From the NCBI GenBank assembly GCA_019186825.1, contig JABARP010000010.1:46986-110985 (forward strand): 64,000 bases of DNA. The letters run 5' to 3'. The notes under the pieces are model-generated. The model saw only the letters and a list, made by a program, of their open reading frames with translations, was not told where the DNA came from and made no database searches. A program made the translations under genes and the position numbers. The DNA comes from Pyrinomonadaceae bacterium (lineage in GTDB: Bacteria; Acidobacteriota; Blastocatellia; Pyrinomonadales; Pyrinomonadaceae). Positions 8,127-17,071 of the stretch are shown piece by piece (position 1 is the first letter of the stretch; every line of letters starts with the position of its first letter).

Positions 8127-8759
8127 GTGAACCTGCAGCTCCCGAAGATCTATCCGATCACAGACACAAGAATTTCCGGCCTTTCGCATACGGAGCAGGT
8201 CCGGCGGTTGATCTCGGGCGGTGCAACCTTCATCCAGCTTCGCGAAAAGCAACAACAGCCCGGCGATTGGTACGCCGATGCCCTCGAAGCGGCAAAGCTC
8301 TGCCGTGCGGCGGGCGCTCACTGCATCGTCAATGACAGGGTCGATATCGCAATAGCGGTAGACGCCGCCGGAGTGCACCTCGGGCAGGACGATATGCCTG
8401 TCGCAGCTGCGAGGAGGATCCTCGGCCGCGAGAAGATCATTGGGCTTTCTACACACTCGATCGAACAGCTTGAGGCCGCACTTCGCGAAGACATCGATTA
8501 CGCCGCAATAGGCCCGATATTCGCGACAGCGACCAAATCCGACCACGAGCCGGTCATTGGCCTTGAAATGCTCCAGAATGCCGCCAAAACGGCAGGAAAC
8601 GTGCCTCTGGTCGCCATCGGCGGCATCTCAGAGGAGAATTTGCTGTCCGCTATAGACGCCGGGGCAAGCTCGGCCGCGATGATCGGTGCAATCGTGCGAA
8701 ATGCCGACCTGATCGAGGAAAAATACCGCCAACTCGTCGAGCGTGTCTCACAACGTTAA
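8127..8759 (+). CDS. thiE: Thiamine phosphate synthase
   Basis: 210 aa with a GTG start at 8127. It couples HMP-PP and thiazole phosphate to give thiamine phosphate. TIM-barrel signatures are intact: 'FIQLREK' (phosphate/substrate), 'IVNDRVDIA', 'GVHLGQDDMP' (metal-binding Asp pair), 'GLSTHS' and a 'VAIGGI' phosphate-binding strand near the C-terminus. No TPP riboswitch can fit in the 16-bp gap upstream, so it is probably read from the queA promoter. No other thiamine gene is nearby. Confidence 0.95.
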   Translation: MNLQLPKIYPITDTRISGLSHTEQVRRLISGGATFIQLREKQQQPGDWYADALEAAKLCRAAGAHCIVNDRVDIAIAVDAAGVHLGQDDMPVAAARRILGREKIIGLSTHSIEQLEAALREDIDYAAIGPIFATATKSDHEPVIGLEMLQNAAKTAGNVPLVAIGGISEENLLSAIDAGASSAAMIGAIVRNADLIEEKYRQLVERVSQR

Positions 8760-8777
8760 ACATTTGCCAAAATTGTC

Positions 8778-8806
8778 TTGCATTCAGAATAAACATTGGT
8801 CATAAT
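8778..8806 (+). promoter_or_regulatory. Sigma70-type promoter upstream of pilT
   Basis: TTGCAT (8778-8783), a 17-base spacer and CATAAT (8801-8806). It lies in the 157-bp gap between thiE and pilT, about 110 bases before the pilT ATG. Confidence 0.55.
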
Positions 8807-8916
8807 GGTTACGCGGCTTTGGGCTCGCGGTTTTCCACGCCTCGAGATGCGGCCGTCCTTACGTTCCCTGATCCCTCCAGACATTTACGCCAACATAGGG
8901 GAGCTGCGTTTCCACA

Positions 8917-10116
8917 ATGAGTTTGTTAGACATTGCACCGATCATCGAGCAGATGCTGCTCGTTTCCGACAACATCAGCGATCTGAACTTCTCGGCGAAT
9001 CAAAAGCCGCAGGTTGAGATCAACGGTAAGCTGCATCCGGCGTCGCCCCTCGGCCTCGGAAGGCTGACGGCGTTCCAGACGGAGACGATCGCCATGTCTC
9101 TCGTCCGGGATAATCCGGACGCGGCAATGCAGCTTGCGAAATACCGAACGGCCGACCTTAGCTACGCACTTCCGGGGAAATGCCGTTTCCGCGTAAATAT
9201 CTTCCAGCAGCGAAACTCCTGGTCGATCGTAATGAGGTTGATCCCGCATTCGATCCCGAGTTTTGAGGATCTGCGGCTGCCGCCGACACTCGCCGAGATC
9301 GCGGAGATCCGCAACGGAATCGTTTTGCTCACTGGGCCGACGGGCTCAGGTAAGAGTTCGACGCTTGCCGCGATCATCGACCGCATCAACGAAACGAAGG
9401 CATATCACATCGTTACGATCGAGGACCCGATCGAATTCCTTCACAACCACAAGATGTCGACGATCAACCAGAGAGAGGTTGGTGCCGACACCCGAGATTT
9501 TGCGACCGCGCTGCGCGCTGCCCTTCGACAAGCGCCGAAGGTCATCCTCGTCGGCGAAATGCGAGACCTTGAGACGGCTGAGATCGCGCTTGAGGCCGCA
9601 GAGACGGGCCACCTTGTGCTTTCAACGCTGCATACGATCGACGCTTCGAAGACGATCGACCGCATCATCGGCCTTTATCCGAAGAACGAAGAGCGGATCA
9701 TTCGCACGCGCCTCGCGCAGACGTTCCGTTACATCGTTTCCCAGCGCCTGATCCCGAAGGCAGACGGCAATGGCCGTATCGCCGCCGTCGAGGTTCTGCG
9801 GTCGAACCCGCGAACACGCGAATACATTGAGAAAGGTGAGACCGAGGGTAAGACATTGCTCGACGCGATCCGCGACGGTGAGATCGACGGAATGCAGGAC
9901 TTCGATTCCGTGATCCGCAAGCTCGTCGAATCCGGCGAGATCACGATGGAAGACGGACTCTCGTTCGCCACCAACCAGAATAACCTCCTGCTCCAGCTCA
10001 AGGGGCTCGCCTCGACCGAGGATTACGTTAATCAGCATCGCATGGGACGTCCAATGGGCTCGACGCCGCCGCCGGCGGAATCGAATCCGGATTCGGTTCT
10101 CAGCATGATCGAGTAG
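8917..10116 (+). CDS. pilT: Type IV pilus retraction ATPase (PilT family)
   Basis: 399 aa. Hexameric cytoplasmic ATPase that depolymerises type IV pili. An N-terminal PAS-like domain (SDLNFSAN...EINGKL, RFRVNIFQQR) precedes the RecA-like core with Walker A GPTGSGKSS near residue 140, Asp box 'IVTIEDPIEF', Walker B 'ILVGEMRDLETAEIAL' and His box 'GHLVLSTLHT'. The C-terminal ~40 residues are longer than in PilT of Proteobacteria. ATG 8917 overlaps no other gene and is preceded by 'GGGGAGCTG'. The zinc-ribbon gene follows within 15 bp. No pilus assembly genes adjoin it, although a secretin lies at 33-34.6 kb. Confidence 0.93.
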   Translation: MSLLDIAPIIEQMLLVSDNISDLNFSANQKPQVEINGKLHPASPLGLGRLTAFQTETIAMSLVRDNPDAAMQLAKYRTADLSYALPGKCRFRVNIFQQRNSWSIVMRLIPHSIPSFEDLRLPPTLAEIAEIRNGIVLLTGPTGSGKSSTLAAIIDRINETKAYHIVTIEDPIEFLHNHKMSTINQREVGADTRDFATALRAALRQAPKVILVGEMRDLETAEIALEAAETGHLVLSTLHTIDASKTIDRIIGLYPKNEERIIRTRLAQTFRYIVSQRLIPKADGNGRIAAVEVLRSNPRTREYIEKGETEGKTLLDAIRDGEIDGMQDFDSVIRKLVESGEITMEDGLSFATNQNNLLLQLKGLASTEDYVNQHRMGRPMGSTPPPAESNPDSVLSMIE

Positions 10117-10131
10117 GAGACAAGGATCTTT

Positions 10132-10863
10132 ATGATAATACGCTGCGATAACTGCTCTGTTTCCTTGCAATTAGACGAATCGAAAGTTCCGGCCGGGAAC
10201 TTTACGGTCAGATGCCCACGCTGCCAGAATATGCTGCGCGTCCAAAAGGATGCGTCCGGAAAAGGCTCTTCGACGGTACAGCAGCTTGCCGACAACAAAC
10301 CGGCACCGGCAACCGGCGGCAACTCGCAAGATTTTGCTCATAGAGAATCCGAGATGCAGATCAACAGCGCGCTTCGCTCGCTGCTCGAAGCATTGAAGAA
10401 GGACAACACGCCGCTCGAAGCAGGCGATGACGAAACGGAAAAGCCGCGACGCATTCTGCTCTGTCTCGGCGCAAAACTCGAGCAGGCGGCAAAGCTTCTC
10501 TCCGACGCTGGTTATAAGGTCTATGTCGCGCAAACCCCGGCTCAAGCAAATGAAAGGCTGCGCGAAGGAAAGGTCGAGATCTTGATGTTCTCGCAGGATT
10601 TCGCACCGGAACACAGCGGTGCGGCCGTCATACAGCAAAGGGTGAATGCGATGTATTCGGCCGAGCGAAGAAGGCTCTATTTCATCTCGCTCGAAGAATC
10701 GGGCGCTACGATGAATGCGAATGAGGCCTTCTTGAGGAATCTGAATCTGATCGTGAACTACGCAGATCTTCCGCAGCTGCCGCTGATCCTGAACCGCACA
10801 TTAACGGATTACAACAGCCTGTATATGCATTTTAACCGCGCGTCTAACCTGGCACCGATCTAG
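10132..10863 (+). CDS. MJ0042-type zinc-ribbon protein with degenerate receiver-like domain
   Basis: 243 aa. N-terminal zinc ribbon: CDNC at residues 5-8 and CPRC near 28-31, with 'VPAGNFTVRC' between, matching the MJ0042 pattern. After a disordered linker and a helix, residues about 105-235 look like a response-regulator fold ('RRILLCLGAK...AAKLLSDAGYKVYVAQTPAQA...VEILMFSQDF...RRRLYFIS') but the phosphoacceptor region reads SQDF and the acidic pocket is missing, so phosphorylation is doubtful. It follows pilT by 15 bp, suggesting a role linked to pilus retraction; this is inference from context only. It converges with holA, overlapping by 4 bp. Confidence 0.75.
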   Translation: MIIRCDNCSVSLQLDESKVPAGNFTVRCPRCQNMLRVQKDASGKGSSTVQQLADNKPAPATGGNSQDFAHRESEMQINSALRSLLEALKKDNTPLEAGDDETEKPRRILLCLGAKLEQAAKLLSDAGYKVYVAQTPAQANERLREGKVEILMFSQDFAPEHSGAAVIQQRVNAMYSAERRRLYFISLEESGATMNANEAFLRNLNLIVNYADLPQLPLILNRTLTDYNSLYMHFNRASNLAPI

Positions 10864-11912
10864 CGACGGGCAGAGTTCAACGATGCGATCTCGGAGACGA
10901 GGACCTCGAGCTGTTTTCGCGGGCCGTCGGCTCCGCCTTTTGAGGTTTTGATCGCAAGATCGACATCGGCGATACGCTTTATGATGTAGGTGAGCAAGGC
11001 TCGATCCGTCCGCCGTGCTGCGGCAAAATACCCTTCCTGCAGCGAATACTTTACGCCCATCTGACGCGTGATCTCACCGCGCTCAACGTCGCGTTCCATC
11101 ATTCCCTTAACGATCGCGAGCTTTCGGAAATTGTACGAGAGCGAGCCGAGTATCATCACCGGTTCGGCGCCATCGCCAAGCACTTTTTCAAGCGCTTTGA
11201 TCGCTGCGGCCCCACGTCCGCGATTGAGTTCGTCGTTGAGCGCGAAATTCGACAATTCGCGATGGTCGGCAACCAGAGTTTCGATGAGTTCGACCGTGAC
11301 GGCTTTTTCGGGCAGCGCTGCGGTGATGAGTTTCTCTGCCTCGCTTTCGAGACGCGCAACGTCGCCGCCGCAAAGCGAAGCGAGCAGCGCGACGGCACTC
11401 TTGTCGATCGCGGTGCCATTTCGCCGGAAAATACTCTCGGCCCAGGAGCGAAGCCCCGCTTCGTCAAGCGGTGAAAACTCGACGATCGAGGCGAGATCCT
11501 TCAAGAGCTTCGAGATCTTCCGATTGCCGTTGAATTCGTTCGCGATGAAGATGACGACGCTTGTTGCCGACGGGCTCTTTAGATATGCCTTGAGCGCCTT
11601 TTCGTGTTCCTCGCGAAGCGTATCGCGGGCTGCTGTCGCCGCGATCGACACATCCTTAATGCGGACAAGACGCCTCGCCGCCATCATCGGGAATTGCTCG
11701 GCAGCAGCGATCGCACGCTGAAGATTTTCCGAGACCGAAAGGCTGAACTCCGCCTCGTTAAAATCGCGTAGGTCGTCCTTTGAAAAGCATGCCTCGGCGA
11801 TCGCCTTAGCGGCTCGGTCGCGCAGGTAAGTTTCCTCGCCGTAAAGAACGTAGACAGGCGCAAGTTCACGCCGCTGCACCTGTTCTCTAAGCTGTTCGCG
11901 GGTCACGAGCAT
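10860..11912 (-). CDS. holA: DNA polymerase III subunit delta
   Basis: 350 aa, the usual length. It opens the beta clamp within the clamp-loader complex. Typical blocks are 'PVYVLYGEETYLRDRAAKAI' near the N-terminus, 'EQFPMMAARRLVRIKDV', 'VVIFIANEFNGNRKI' and the C-terminal helical collar 'MILGSLSYNFRKLAIVKGM...YFAAARRTDRALL'. It lies 16 bp downstream of lptE, the same lptE-holA order known from Proteobacteria. Confidence 0.93.
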   Translation of the reverse strand: MLVTREQLREQVQRRELAPVYVLYGEETYLRDRAAKAIAEACFSKDDLRDFNEAEFSLSVSENLQRAIAAAEQFPMMAARRLVRIKDVSIAATAARDTLREEHEKALKAYLKSPSATSVVIFIANEFNGNRKISKLLKDLASIVEFSPLDEAGLRSWAESIFRRNGTAIDKSAVALLASLCGGDVARLESEAEKLITAALPEKAVTVELIETLVADHRELSNFALNDELNRGRGAAAIKALEKVLGDGAEPVMILGSLSYNFRKLAIVKGMMERDVERGEITRQMGVKYSLQEGYFAAARRTDRALLTYIIKRIADVDLAIKTSKGGADGPRKQLEVLVSEIASLNSARR

Positions 11913-11928
11913 TCTACAGATCTTGCTG

Positions 11929-12486
11929 TTACTTCTTCTCTTCTCTTACGCCGATGCCGTTGACGACGGCAGAGACGACGGATCCGGCGAAGGCGCGTGC
12001 CATACGCTCGACTGCAGGATCTTCCTCGTTAAAGAACGAACGCGGGTCCTCTGAAAATTCGAACGAATCGCGAAACACGAAATTCTGATTGTCGTAAAGG
12101 ATCTTTTCGTGGCGAAGGTCGCGGATCGTGATCGCGCCGACGATCGTTACTTCATAGACGCGCGCACGGCCTTCCTTATCGAGCAGTACGCCGGTGAAGA
12201 AGAAATCGCGGATCGTGCCCTCGACGACGGCGTCCGCACCCGTTCGAGAGCCTTGCACGACGAGGCCGTTGCCGCGACGGATGATCTCACGGCTGACGGC
12301 TTCGGTAAAGCGGGAATCGACCTTGTAATGCAATCCCTTTGCCTCGGTCTGAAATATCGGTACCGCGACGATCTTAATGTCTTTCGGAAGGCCGGAATTC
12401 GTTACGGGTTTATAACACTCGGTAAAGCCGCTCGCCAGCAAGAAAACGGCACAGGCAAAAAGCGTTGTTCGCAGCTTGGTTCTCAT
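11929..12486 (-). CDS. lptE: LPS-assembly protein LptE-like
   Basis: 185 aa, ATG 12486. LptE plugs the LptD barrel for LPS insertion into the outer membrane. The call rests on the exported N-terminus, the 'DIKIVAVPIFQTEA' strand followed by a 'FTEAVSREIIRRGNGLVV' helix-strand unit, the 'ADAVVEGTIRDF' strand and the position upstream of holA. The N-terminal hydrophobic stretch ends FTEC, where residue -1 is Glu; this is not a canonical lipobox, so lipidation is uncertain. The start overlaps the stop of the 50-aa protein upstream (ATGA). lptD is not in the window. Confidence 0.75.
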   Translation of the reverse strand: MRTKLRTTLFACAVFLLASGFTECYKPVTNSGLPKDIKIVAVPIFQTEAKGLHYKVDSRFTEAVSREIIRRGNGLVVQGSRTGADAVVEGTIRDFFFTGVLLDKEGRARVYEVTIVGAITIRDLRHEKILYDNQNFVFRDSFEFSEDPRSFFNEEDPAVERMARAFAGSVVSAVVNGIGVREEKK

Positions 12487-12635
12487 CGACGTTTCAAAAA
12501 CCTCCTTCCGATCCAGACAAAAAGGAGCGCGCCGAGGAATGCGAAGATCGCTCCGAAGAGGATGTCGAGCCAGCTCATTCCCGCAGGGCCGTCGCCGGCC
12601 GGAACGTCAAAGAAAAGCAGCAACAAGGTCGTCAT
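12483..12635 (-). CDS. Small membrane protein (50 aa) between folP and lptE
   Basis: Reading from ATG 12635 gives 50 codons and a TGA at 12483-12485. The product has a hydrophobic start (TTLLLLFFDVP), a Gly-rich turn, one long transmembrane helix (about residues 21-43, 'LDILFGAIFAFLGALLFVWI') and a strongly basic end RRFLKRR. Its ATG overlaps the folP stop (ATGA at 12632-12635) and its TGA overlaps the lptE ATG (ATGA at 12483-12486). Both couplings argue that it is a real gene translated as part of the operon. No family is recognised; the orientation would be N-out or hairpin, C-in. Confidence 0.6.
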   Translation of the reverse strand: MTTLLLLFFDVPAGDGPAGMSWLDILFGAIFAFLGALLFVWIGRRFLKRR

Positions 12636-13471
12636 AATATACCCAAAGCATTCGCGGTCTGCAGTGCTTGCCGCGTTTCTTGCACATCGTGAACGCGAAT
12701 GATCTTTGCTCCGTTCGCTACGGCAGCGATCGCGGCGGCAAGGCTTCCTCCGAGCCGTTTTCGTGCGTCCGGTTCGTTACAGAGCTTTCCGATGAATGAT
12801 TTTCGGGAAGCACCTACGAGCATTGGAAAACGCTCGAACTTTTCGATGATTCTAGCAAGGTTTTCGATCAGCGATAAGTTCTGCTCGACGGTTTTGCCGA
12901 ACCCGATACCGACATCGAGGACGATATTCTCACGCGGAACGCCGCTCTCCAGTGCGATTTGAAGGCTCTTGCGAAGGCCGCACTCGACCTCCGCAAAGAT
13001 GCTTTCAACAGGGTCTCGCGAATGCATCTCGTCGAATTCCCCGCGCGAATGCATCAGGATCAGCCCGGCATTGGCTCTCGCGGCAACCGAGGCAACTTCG
13101 GGGTCGAATCGAAGACCCGAGATGTCGTTGATGATCTCGGCTCCGCTTTCGAGAGCGGCCGCAGCGACCTCGGCCTTGCTCGTATCGACCGAGATCGGAA
13201 TATCGAATCGCGATGCGACGGCCTCGACCAATGGTGCGATGCGGCCGATCTCTTCGGCAGCGGAGATACGTTTGCTGCCGGGCCGAGTCGATTCACCGCC
13301 GATGTCGAGAATATCGGCACCTTCGCTGAGAAGCTTTTCGGCACGCCGAAATGCATCATCGAGCGCGAAGGCTTCGCCGCCGTCCGAAAAGCTGTCGGGC
13401 GTCGTATTCACAATGCCCATAACGAGTACGAGCGAAAGGTCGAGTTCTCTTTTTGCAGTTCGCCAGATCAC
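12632..13471 (-). CDS. folP: Dihydropteroate synthase
   Basis: 279 aa, GTG start at 13471. It condenses p-aminobenzoate with DHPP in folate synthesis. Both signatures are present: 'MGIVNTTPDSFSDGG' and 'DILDIGGESTRPG', followed by 'EIINDISGL', 'LILMHSRG', 'DVGIGFGKT' and 'VGASRKSFIGKL'. It follows ftsH, as in E. coli (ftsH-folP), with a terminator-like hairpin in the 107-bp gap, so some transcripts should end before folP. Confidence 0.95.
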   Translation of the reverse strand: MIWRTAKRELDLSLVLVMGIVNTTPDSFSDGGEAFALDDAFRRAEKLLSEGADILDIGGESTRPGSKRISAAEEIGRIAPLVEAVASRFDIPISVDTSKAEVAAAALESGAEIINDISGLRFDPEVASVAARANAGLILMHSRGEFDEMHSRDPVESIFAEVECGLRKSLQIALESGVPRENIVLDVGIGFGKTVEQNLSLIENLARIIEKFERFPMLVGASRKSFIGKLCNEPDARKRLGGSLAAAIAAVANGAKIIRVHDVQETRQALQTANALGIL

Positions 13472-13510
13472 AGGTCAAAGGTCGCTATCACTGGAAATTG
13501 TAAATCAAAA

Positions 13511-13536
13511 AGGGATGAAGCGTGTGCCTCATCCCT
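13511..13536 (-). terminator. Rho-independent terminator after ftsH
   Basis: AGGGATGA (13511-13518) and TCATCCCT (13529-13536) form an 8-bp stem with a 10-base loop. Read on the minus strand the stem is followed directly by TTTTT, downstream of the ftsH stop. Confidence 0.75.
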
Positions 13537-13578
13537 GGTCAATGCTTGGCCGCCTATCGAAGTGAGCGGTCAGACGTA

Positions 13579-15522
13579 TTACGCGGTTGCCGGATTATTG
13601 CCCGTGATCGGCGGCAATATCGGTTTCTTGAACGGCTTATCGGCCGAGCCCTCGTTTTCAGGCGAGCCATCGTCATCATTGTCGGACACCGGATCGGCAT
13701 CGAGCGGAAGGCCGGCGACAACGCGACGGATCTGGATCCCGTCAAGCGTTTCGAATTCGAGCAAAGCTTCTGCGAGGCGTACCATTGCGTCACGGTTCTC
13801 GCGAATGATCTTCTCGGCGCGTTCGTACTGCTCGGCGACGATGCGCTTCACCTCGGCATCGATCTTTATTGCCGTATCCTCCGAATAGTCGCGATGCTGT
13901 GCGATCTCGCGGCCGAGGAAGATCTGCTCCTCCTTCTTGCCGAAAGTGATCGGCCCGAGGTCGCTCATACCGTACTCGCAGACCATCGCACGAGCGACTT
14001 CCGTAGCTTTTTCGATATCATTCGAAGCTCCGGTCGTGACCGAGCCGATGAAAATATCTTCGGCGATACGTCCGCCCATTGCCATCGCGATCTGCCCGAG
14101 AAGATATTCTTTCGAGGCCGAAAGGCGATCCTTTTCAGGAAGGTACATCGTCAGGCCGAGGGCCATGCCGCGCGGAATGATCGTAACCTTGTGGACAGGG
14201 TCGATATTCGGCACCTTGAGGCCAACAAGCGTGTGGCCGGCTTCGTGATAAGCGGTGATGCGTTTCTCCTCGTCGGAGATGACCATCGACTTCCGCTCGG
14301 CACCCATCATCACCTTGTCCTTGGCGATCTCGAAATCCGCCATCGTAACGACCTTCTTGTTGAAGCGAGCTGCATTCAGCGCAGCTTCGTTGACGATATT
14401 CGCAAGGTCAGCACCCGTAAATCCGGGCGTGCCGCGGGCAATAACGCTGATATCGACGCCTTCGTCGAGCGGGATCTTGCGAGTGTGGACCTTCAGGATG
14501 CCTTCGCGGCCGCGAACGTCGGGACGTCCGACGACAACGCGACGGTCAAAGCGTCCGGGGCGAAGAAGCGCCGGGTCAAGAACGTCCGGCCGGTTCGTCG
14601 AAGCCATAAGAATGACGCCGTCGTTCGACTCGAAGCCGTCCATCTCGACAAGCAGCTGGTTGAGCGTCTGTTCGCGTTCGTCGTGTCCGCCGCCAAGGCC
14701 TGCGCCGCGATGGCGTCCGACGGCATCGATCTCATCGATGAAGATGATGCAAGGCGCGTTCTTCTTACCCTGTTCAAAAAGGTCGCGTACGCGGCTCGCA
14801 CCGACACCGACGAACATCTCGACGAAATCCGAGCCGGAGATCGAGAAGAAAGGTACGTTAGCTTCGCCGGCAACTGCCTTTGCGAGCAAGGTTTTGCCGG
14901 TTCCCGGAGGTCCGACCATCAGGACGCCCTTCGGGATCTTGCCGCCGAGCTTTTGAAATTTCTGCGGGTCTTTTAGAAACTCGATGATCTCCTGCAGCTC
15001 TTCTTTTGCCTCGTCAACGCCCGAAACGTCTTTGAAAGTTACGCGCTTTTGCTGATTATTGAGCAGCTTTGCCTTGGATTTACCAAAACTTAGGGCCTTG
15101 TTGCCGCCCGCCTGCATTTGGCGGAGCGTGAAAGCAAGCACACCGAGGATCAGCAAGATCGGCAGGAACTGGATAAGAATGATCCAACCCCAGCCCTCGC
15201 TCTTCGGTTCGTCGCTCATTGCGACCTGCGTGCTGCCGATGTTCGCGTCGTTGAATTCGGAGATCTTGTCCTTAAGGAGCTTGACGGTCGCGTCACTGCC
15301 GACGTTCGTCACGTATTTTGTGCCGTTAACGTCCGTAAACTCGACCTGTGACTGCTTGAAGAGCGCCTGTTTGATCTCTTTGTTATTGATGTGGCTGATC
15401 GCCGCATCAATGCTCAATTCCTGTGCCGGCTTATTCTGCTTTGTCTGTAAAAACCAGACAAAGACAAGAGCACCGGTGATGATGATCATCCAAAGGAGAA
15501 TTTGTCGTGCCTTAGAACTCAA
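13579..15522 (-). CDS. ftsH: ATP-dependent zinc metalloprotease FtsH
   Basis: 647 aa from TTG 15522, which has GGAGG 9 bases upstream; longer in-frame starts up to 15579 lack this. It is the membrane AAA+ protease that removes misfolded membrane proteins and LpxC-type regulators. Order: TM1 (about 8-24), periplasmic domain, TM2 '[17 protein letters not shown]', AAA module with Walker A GPPGTGKT (about 203), Walker B '[11 protein letters not shown]', second region of homology '[18 protein letters not shown]', and the zinc site HEAGH (about 425). The C-terminal tail is Asp/Glu-rich. It lies downstream of tilS, a pairing frequent in bacteria. Confidence 0.96.
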   Translation of the reverse strand: MSSKARQILLWMIIITGALVFVWFLQTKQNKPAQELSIDAAISHINNKEIKQALFKQSQVEFTDVNGTKYVTNVGSDATVKLLKDKISEFNDANIGSTQVAMSDEPKSEGWGWIILIQFLPILLILGVLAFTLRQMQAGGNKALSFGKSKAKLLNNQQKRVTFKDVSGVDEAKEELQEIIEFLKDPQKFQKLGGKIPKGVLMVGPPGTGKTLLAKAVAGEANVPFFSISGSDFVEMFVGVGASRVRDLFEQGKKNAPCIIFIDEIDAVGRHRGAGLGGGHDEREQTLNQLLVEMDGFESNDGVILMASTNRPDVLDPALLRPGRFDRRVVVGRPDVRGREGILKVHTRKIPLDEGVDISVIARGTPGFTGADLANIVNEAALNAARFNKKVVTMADFEIAKDKVMMGAERKSMVISDEEKRITAYHEAGHTLVGLKVPNIDPVHKVTIIPRGMALGLTMYLPEKDRLSASKEYLLGQIAMAMGGRIAEDIFIGSVTTGASNDIEKATEVARAMVCEYGMSDLGPITFGKKEEQIFLGREIAQHRDYSEDTAIKIDAEVKRIVAEQYERAEKIIRENRDAMVRLAEALLEFETLDGIQIRRVVAGLPLDADPVSDNDDDGSPENEGSADKPFKKPILPPITGNNPATA

Positions 15523-15690
15523 AATTAAAAGCCTCCGCCTGTACCTTCCGCTTGTCGCGATCTCTCGAAGACAAACCAAAAGGGCAGTCTTCTTTGGATG
15601 AAAGCCGGCTATTAGCGCGTTGTTCCCTAAAAAGAGCCGAACAACAGCGGCAACCTTTAATTTTAGGCGCCCGGCAACGCTTTTTCAACC

Positions 15691-16638
15691 TTATTCGGTG
15701 CGGTAAGCCAGCCAGCCTCCGCTCCTTTCGACAACGGCTTTGCCGGGAAGTTCCACGCGGCGGCCGCTTTTTGTGCTCGTAAGCAGTTTATCCACTGCAT
15801 TTATGTGCGCAAAGGTAAGTCTCCGAGAGCTGCCCTGACGGGCGACGATCCATGCACGGATGAGGGCAAGTCGTTCGTTTTCATTGAGTTTCAAGAGCTC
15901 GCTCGACCGGAGTTTTTCGCCCGGCGGCTCGATCCTTGGCATCTGTGCGAACTGTTCGGCAGTGCGGGCAAGTGTCTGAACGATGCGTGGATTCAGTTCG
16001 GAGAGCAGCGGCAGCACCTCGCTTCGGATGCGGACGCGGGCAAAACGCGCATCTTCATTCATCGGGTCGGAGCGGAAACGGACGTCGTTTTCCCCGCAGT
16101 ACGCGACCGTTTCCTCGCGGGTTGCGATACGCAAAAGCGGCCGTACGAGCTCAGCCTCGCATTTGGCCAGCGGCCTTGCCGTCGGCATTGCGGTAAGGCC
16201 GTCCGGGCCGCTGCCGCGAACGAGATTGAGTAGAAAGGTCTCGGCCTGATCGTTGATGGTATGGCCGGTCAGCACCGCAAATGCGCCGTGTTTCTTGGCG
16301 GTTTTTGCGAGGAAAGCGTAACGGGCGTTTCGGGCGTTTTCCTCGAGGTTGCCGCGTTTTGCGACTCGCGATGAACCCAAAACAAAGTCGATCCCGCGAT
16401 CTTCGCAAAGGTCGCGGACGAAAGCCGCATCTTCGCCGCTATCCTTTCGCAAGCGATGGTCAAAATGCGCCGCGACGATCGAATGCCGCAGCTTCTTTCG
16501 GTCGGTCAGCTCTTTGACCGCTAGCAGCAAGGCGGTCGAGTCCGCGCCGCCCGAACACGCAACGATGATCGTCCCGCCGTCGATCGGAAGGCCAAGCCTC
16601 CGCCATTCAGTGATCAGTTTTCGCGGGAAACTTTTCAT
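15691..16638 (-). CDS. tilS: tRNA(Ile)-lysidine synthetase
   Basis: 315 aa from ATG 16638, one base after the upstream thioesterase stop; a GTG start at 16668 would overlap that gene by 29 bases. It modifies C34 of tRNA-Ile(CAU) to lysidine so that AUA is read as Ile. The N-type ATP pyrophosphatase PP-loop is 'VACSGGADSTALL', followed by 'AAHFDHRLR' and 'TGHTINDQAETFLLNL', all diagnostic. Residues after about 225 form the helical middle domain. The protein is short: it lacks the C-terminal TilS_C domain of the ~430-aa E. coli enzyme, as seen in shorter TilS versions. Confidence 0.92.
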   Translation of the reverse strand: MKSFPRKLITEWRRLGLPIDGGTIIVACSGGADSTALLLAVKELTDRKKLRHSIVAAHFDHRLRKDSGEDAAFVRDLCEDRGIDFVLGSSRVAKRGNLEENARNARYAFLAKTAKKHGAFAVLTGHTINDQAETFLLNLVRGSGPDGLTAMPTARPLAKCEAELVRPLLRIATREETVAYCGENDVRFRSDPMNEDARFARVRIRSEVLPLLSELNPRIVQTLARTAEQFAQMPRIEPPGEKLRSSELLKLNENERLALIRAWIVARQGSSRRLTFAHINAVDKLLTSTKSGRRVELPGKAVVERSGGWLAYRTE

Positions 16639-16639
16639 C

Positions 16640-17071
16640 TTAGGCGGGATCCGGTTGATACCCGACACGCTTCTGATTAAGGAGCGTGATCCTCAGCGTG
16701 CTAACGAGCTTGCCGCGTCGGTCGGTGATCTCGATCTTCCAAACGCTGATCGTTCGGCCGGTATGGATCGGCACGGCCTCGACGGTTATCAGGCCTTTTG
16801 AGACGGCGCGAAGGTGATTTCCGTTTATCTCGATGCCGACCGGCGTTACCTTTTCAAGGTCTGCTCCGACAACCACGCCGATCGACGCGGCACTCTCTGC
16901 AAGCAGAACGGAGATGCCGCCGTTCATCACGCCGGTGTATTGATGCACCTTCGGCGTGACCTCCATCGTGAGCACGACGCGTTCCGGTGTAGCCTCGACG
17001 ATCTCGATACCGAGGAAGCGAAAGAGTTCGTTGTTGGCAGTGTTTTCGAGCAGCCGTTCTTTGTCGATCAT
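16640..17071 (-). CDS. Hotdog-fold thioesterase (PaaI/YdiI family)
   Basis: 143 aa. Single hotdog domain with 'HQYTGVMNGGISVLLAESAAS', which has the catalytic-loop pattern (Gly-Gly turn followed by an acidic residue in the central helix) of PaaI/EntH/MenI acyl-CoA thioesterases, then 'VGIEINGNHLRAVSKG' and 'IEITDRRGKLVST'. Its ATG overlaps the argH stop (17068-17071). The acyl substrate cannot be inferred; there is no menaquinone or phenylacetate gene nearby. Confidence 0.85.
   Translation of the reverse strand: MIDKERLLENTANNELFRFLGIEIVEATPERVVLTMEVTPKVHQYTGVMNGGISVLLAESAASIGVVVGADLEKVTPVGIEINGNHLRAVSKGLITVEAVPIHTGRTISVWKIEITDRRGKLVSTLRITLLNQKRVGYQPDPA

Noticed and set aside
13522..14976. 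484-codon plus-strand open frame
   Set aside because: It runs antisense through ftsH, whose motifs are unmistakable; the peptide has no recognisable family.
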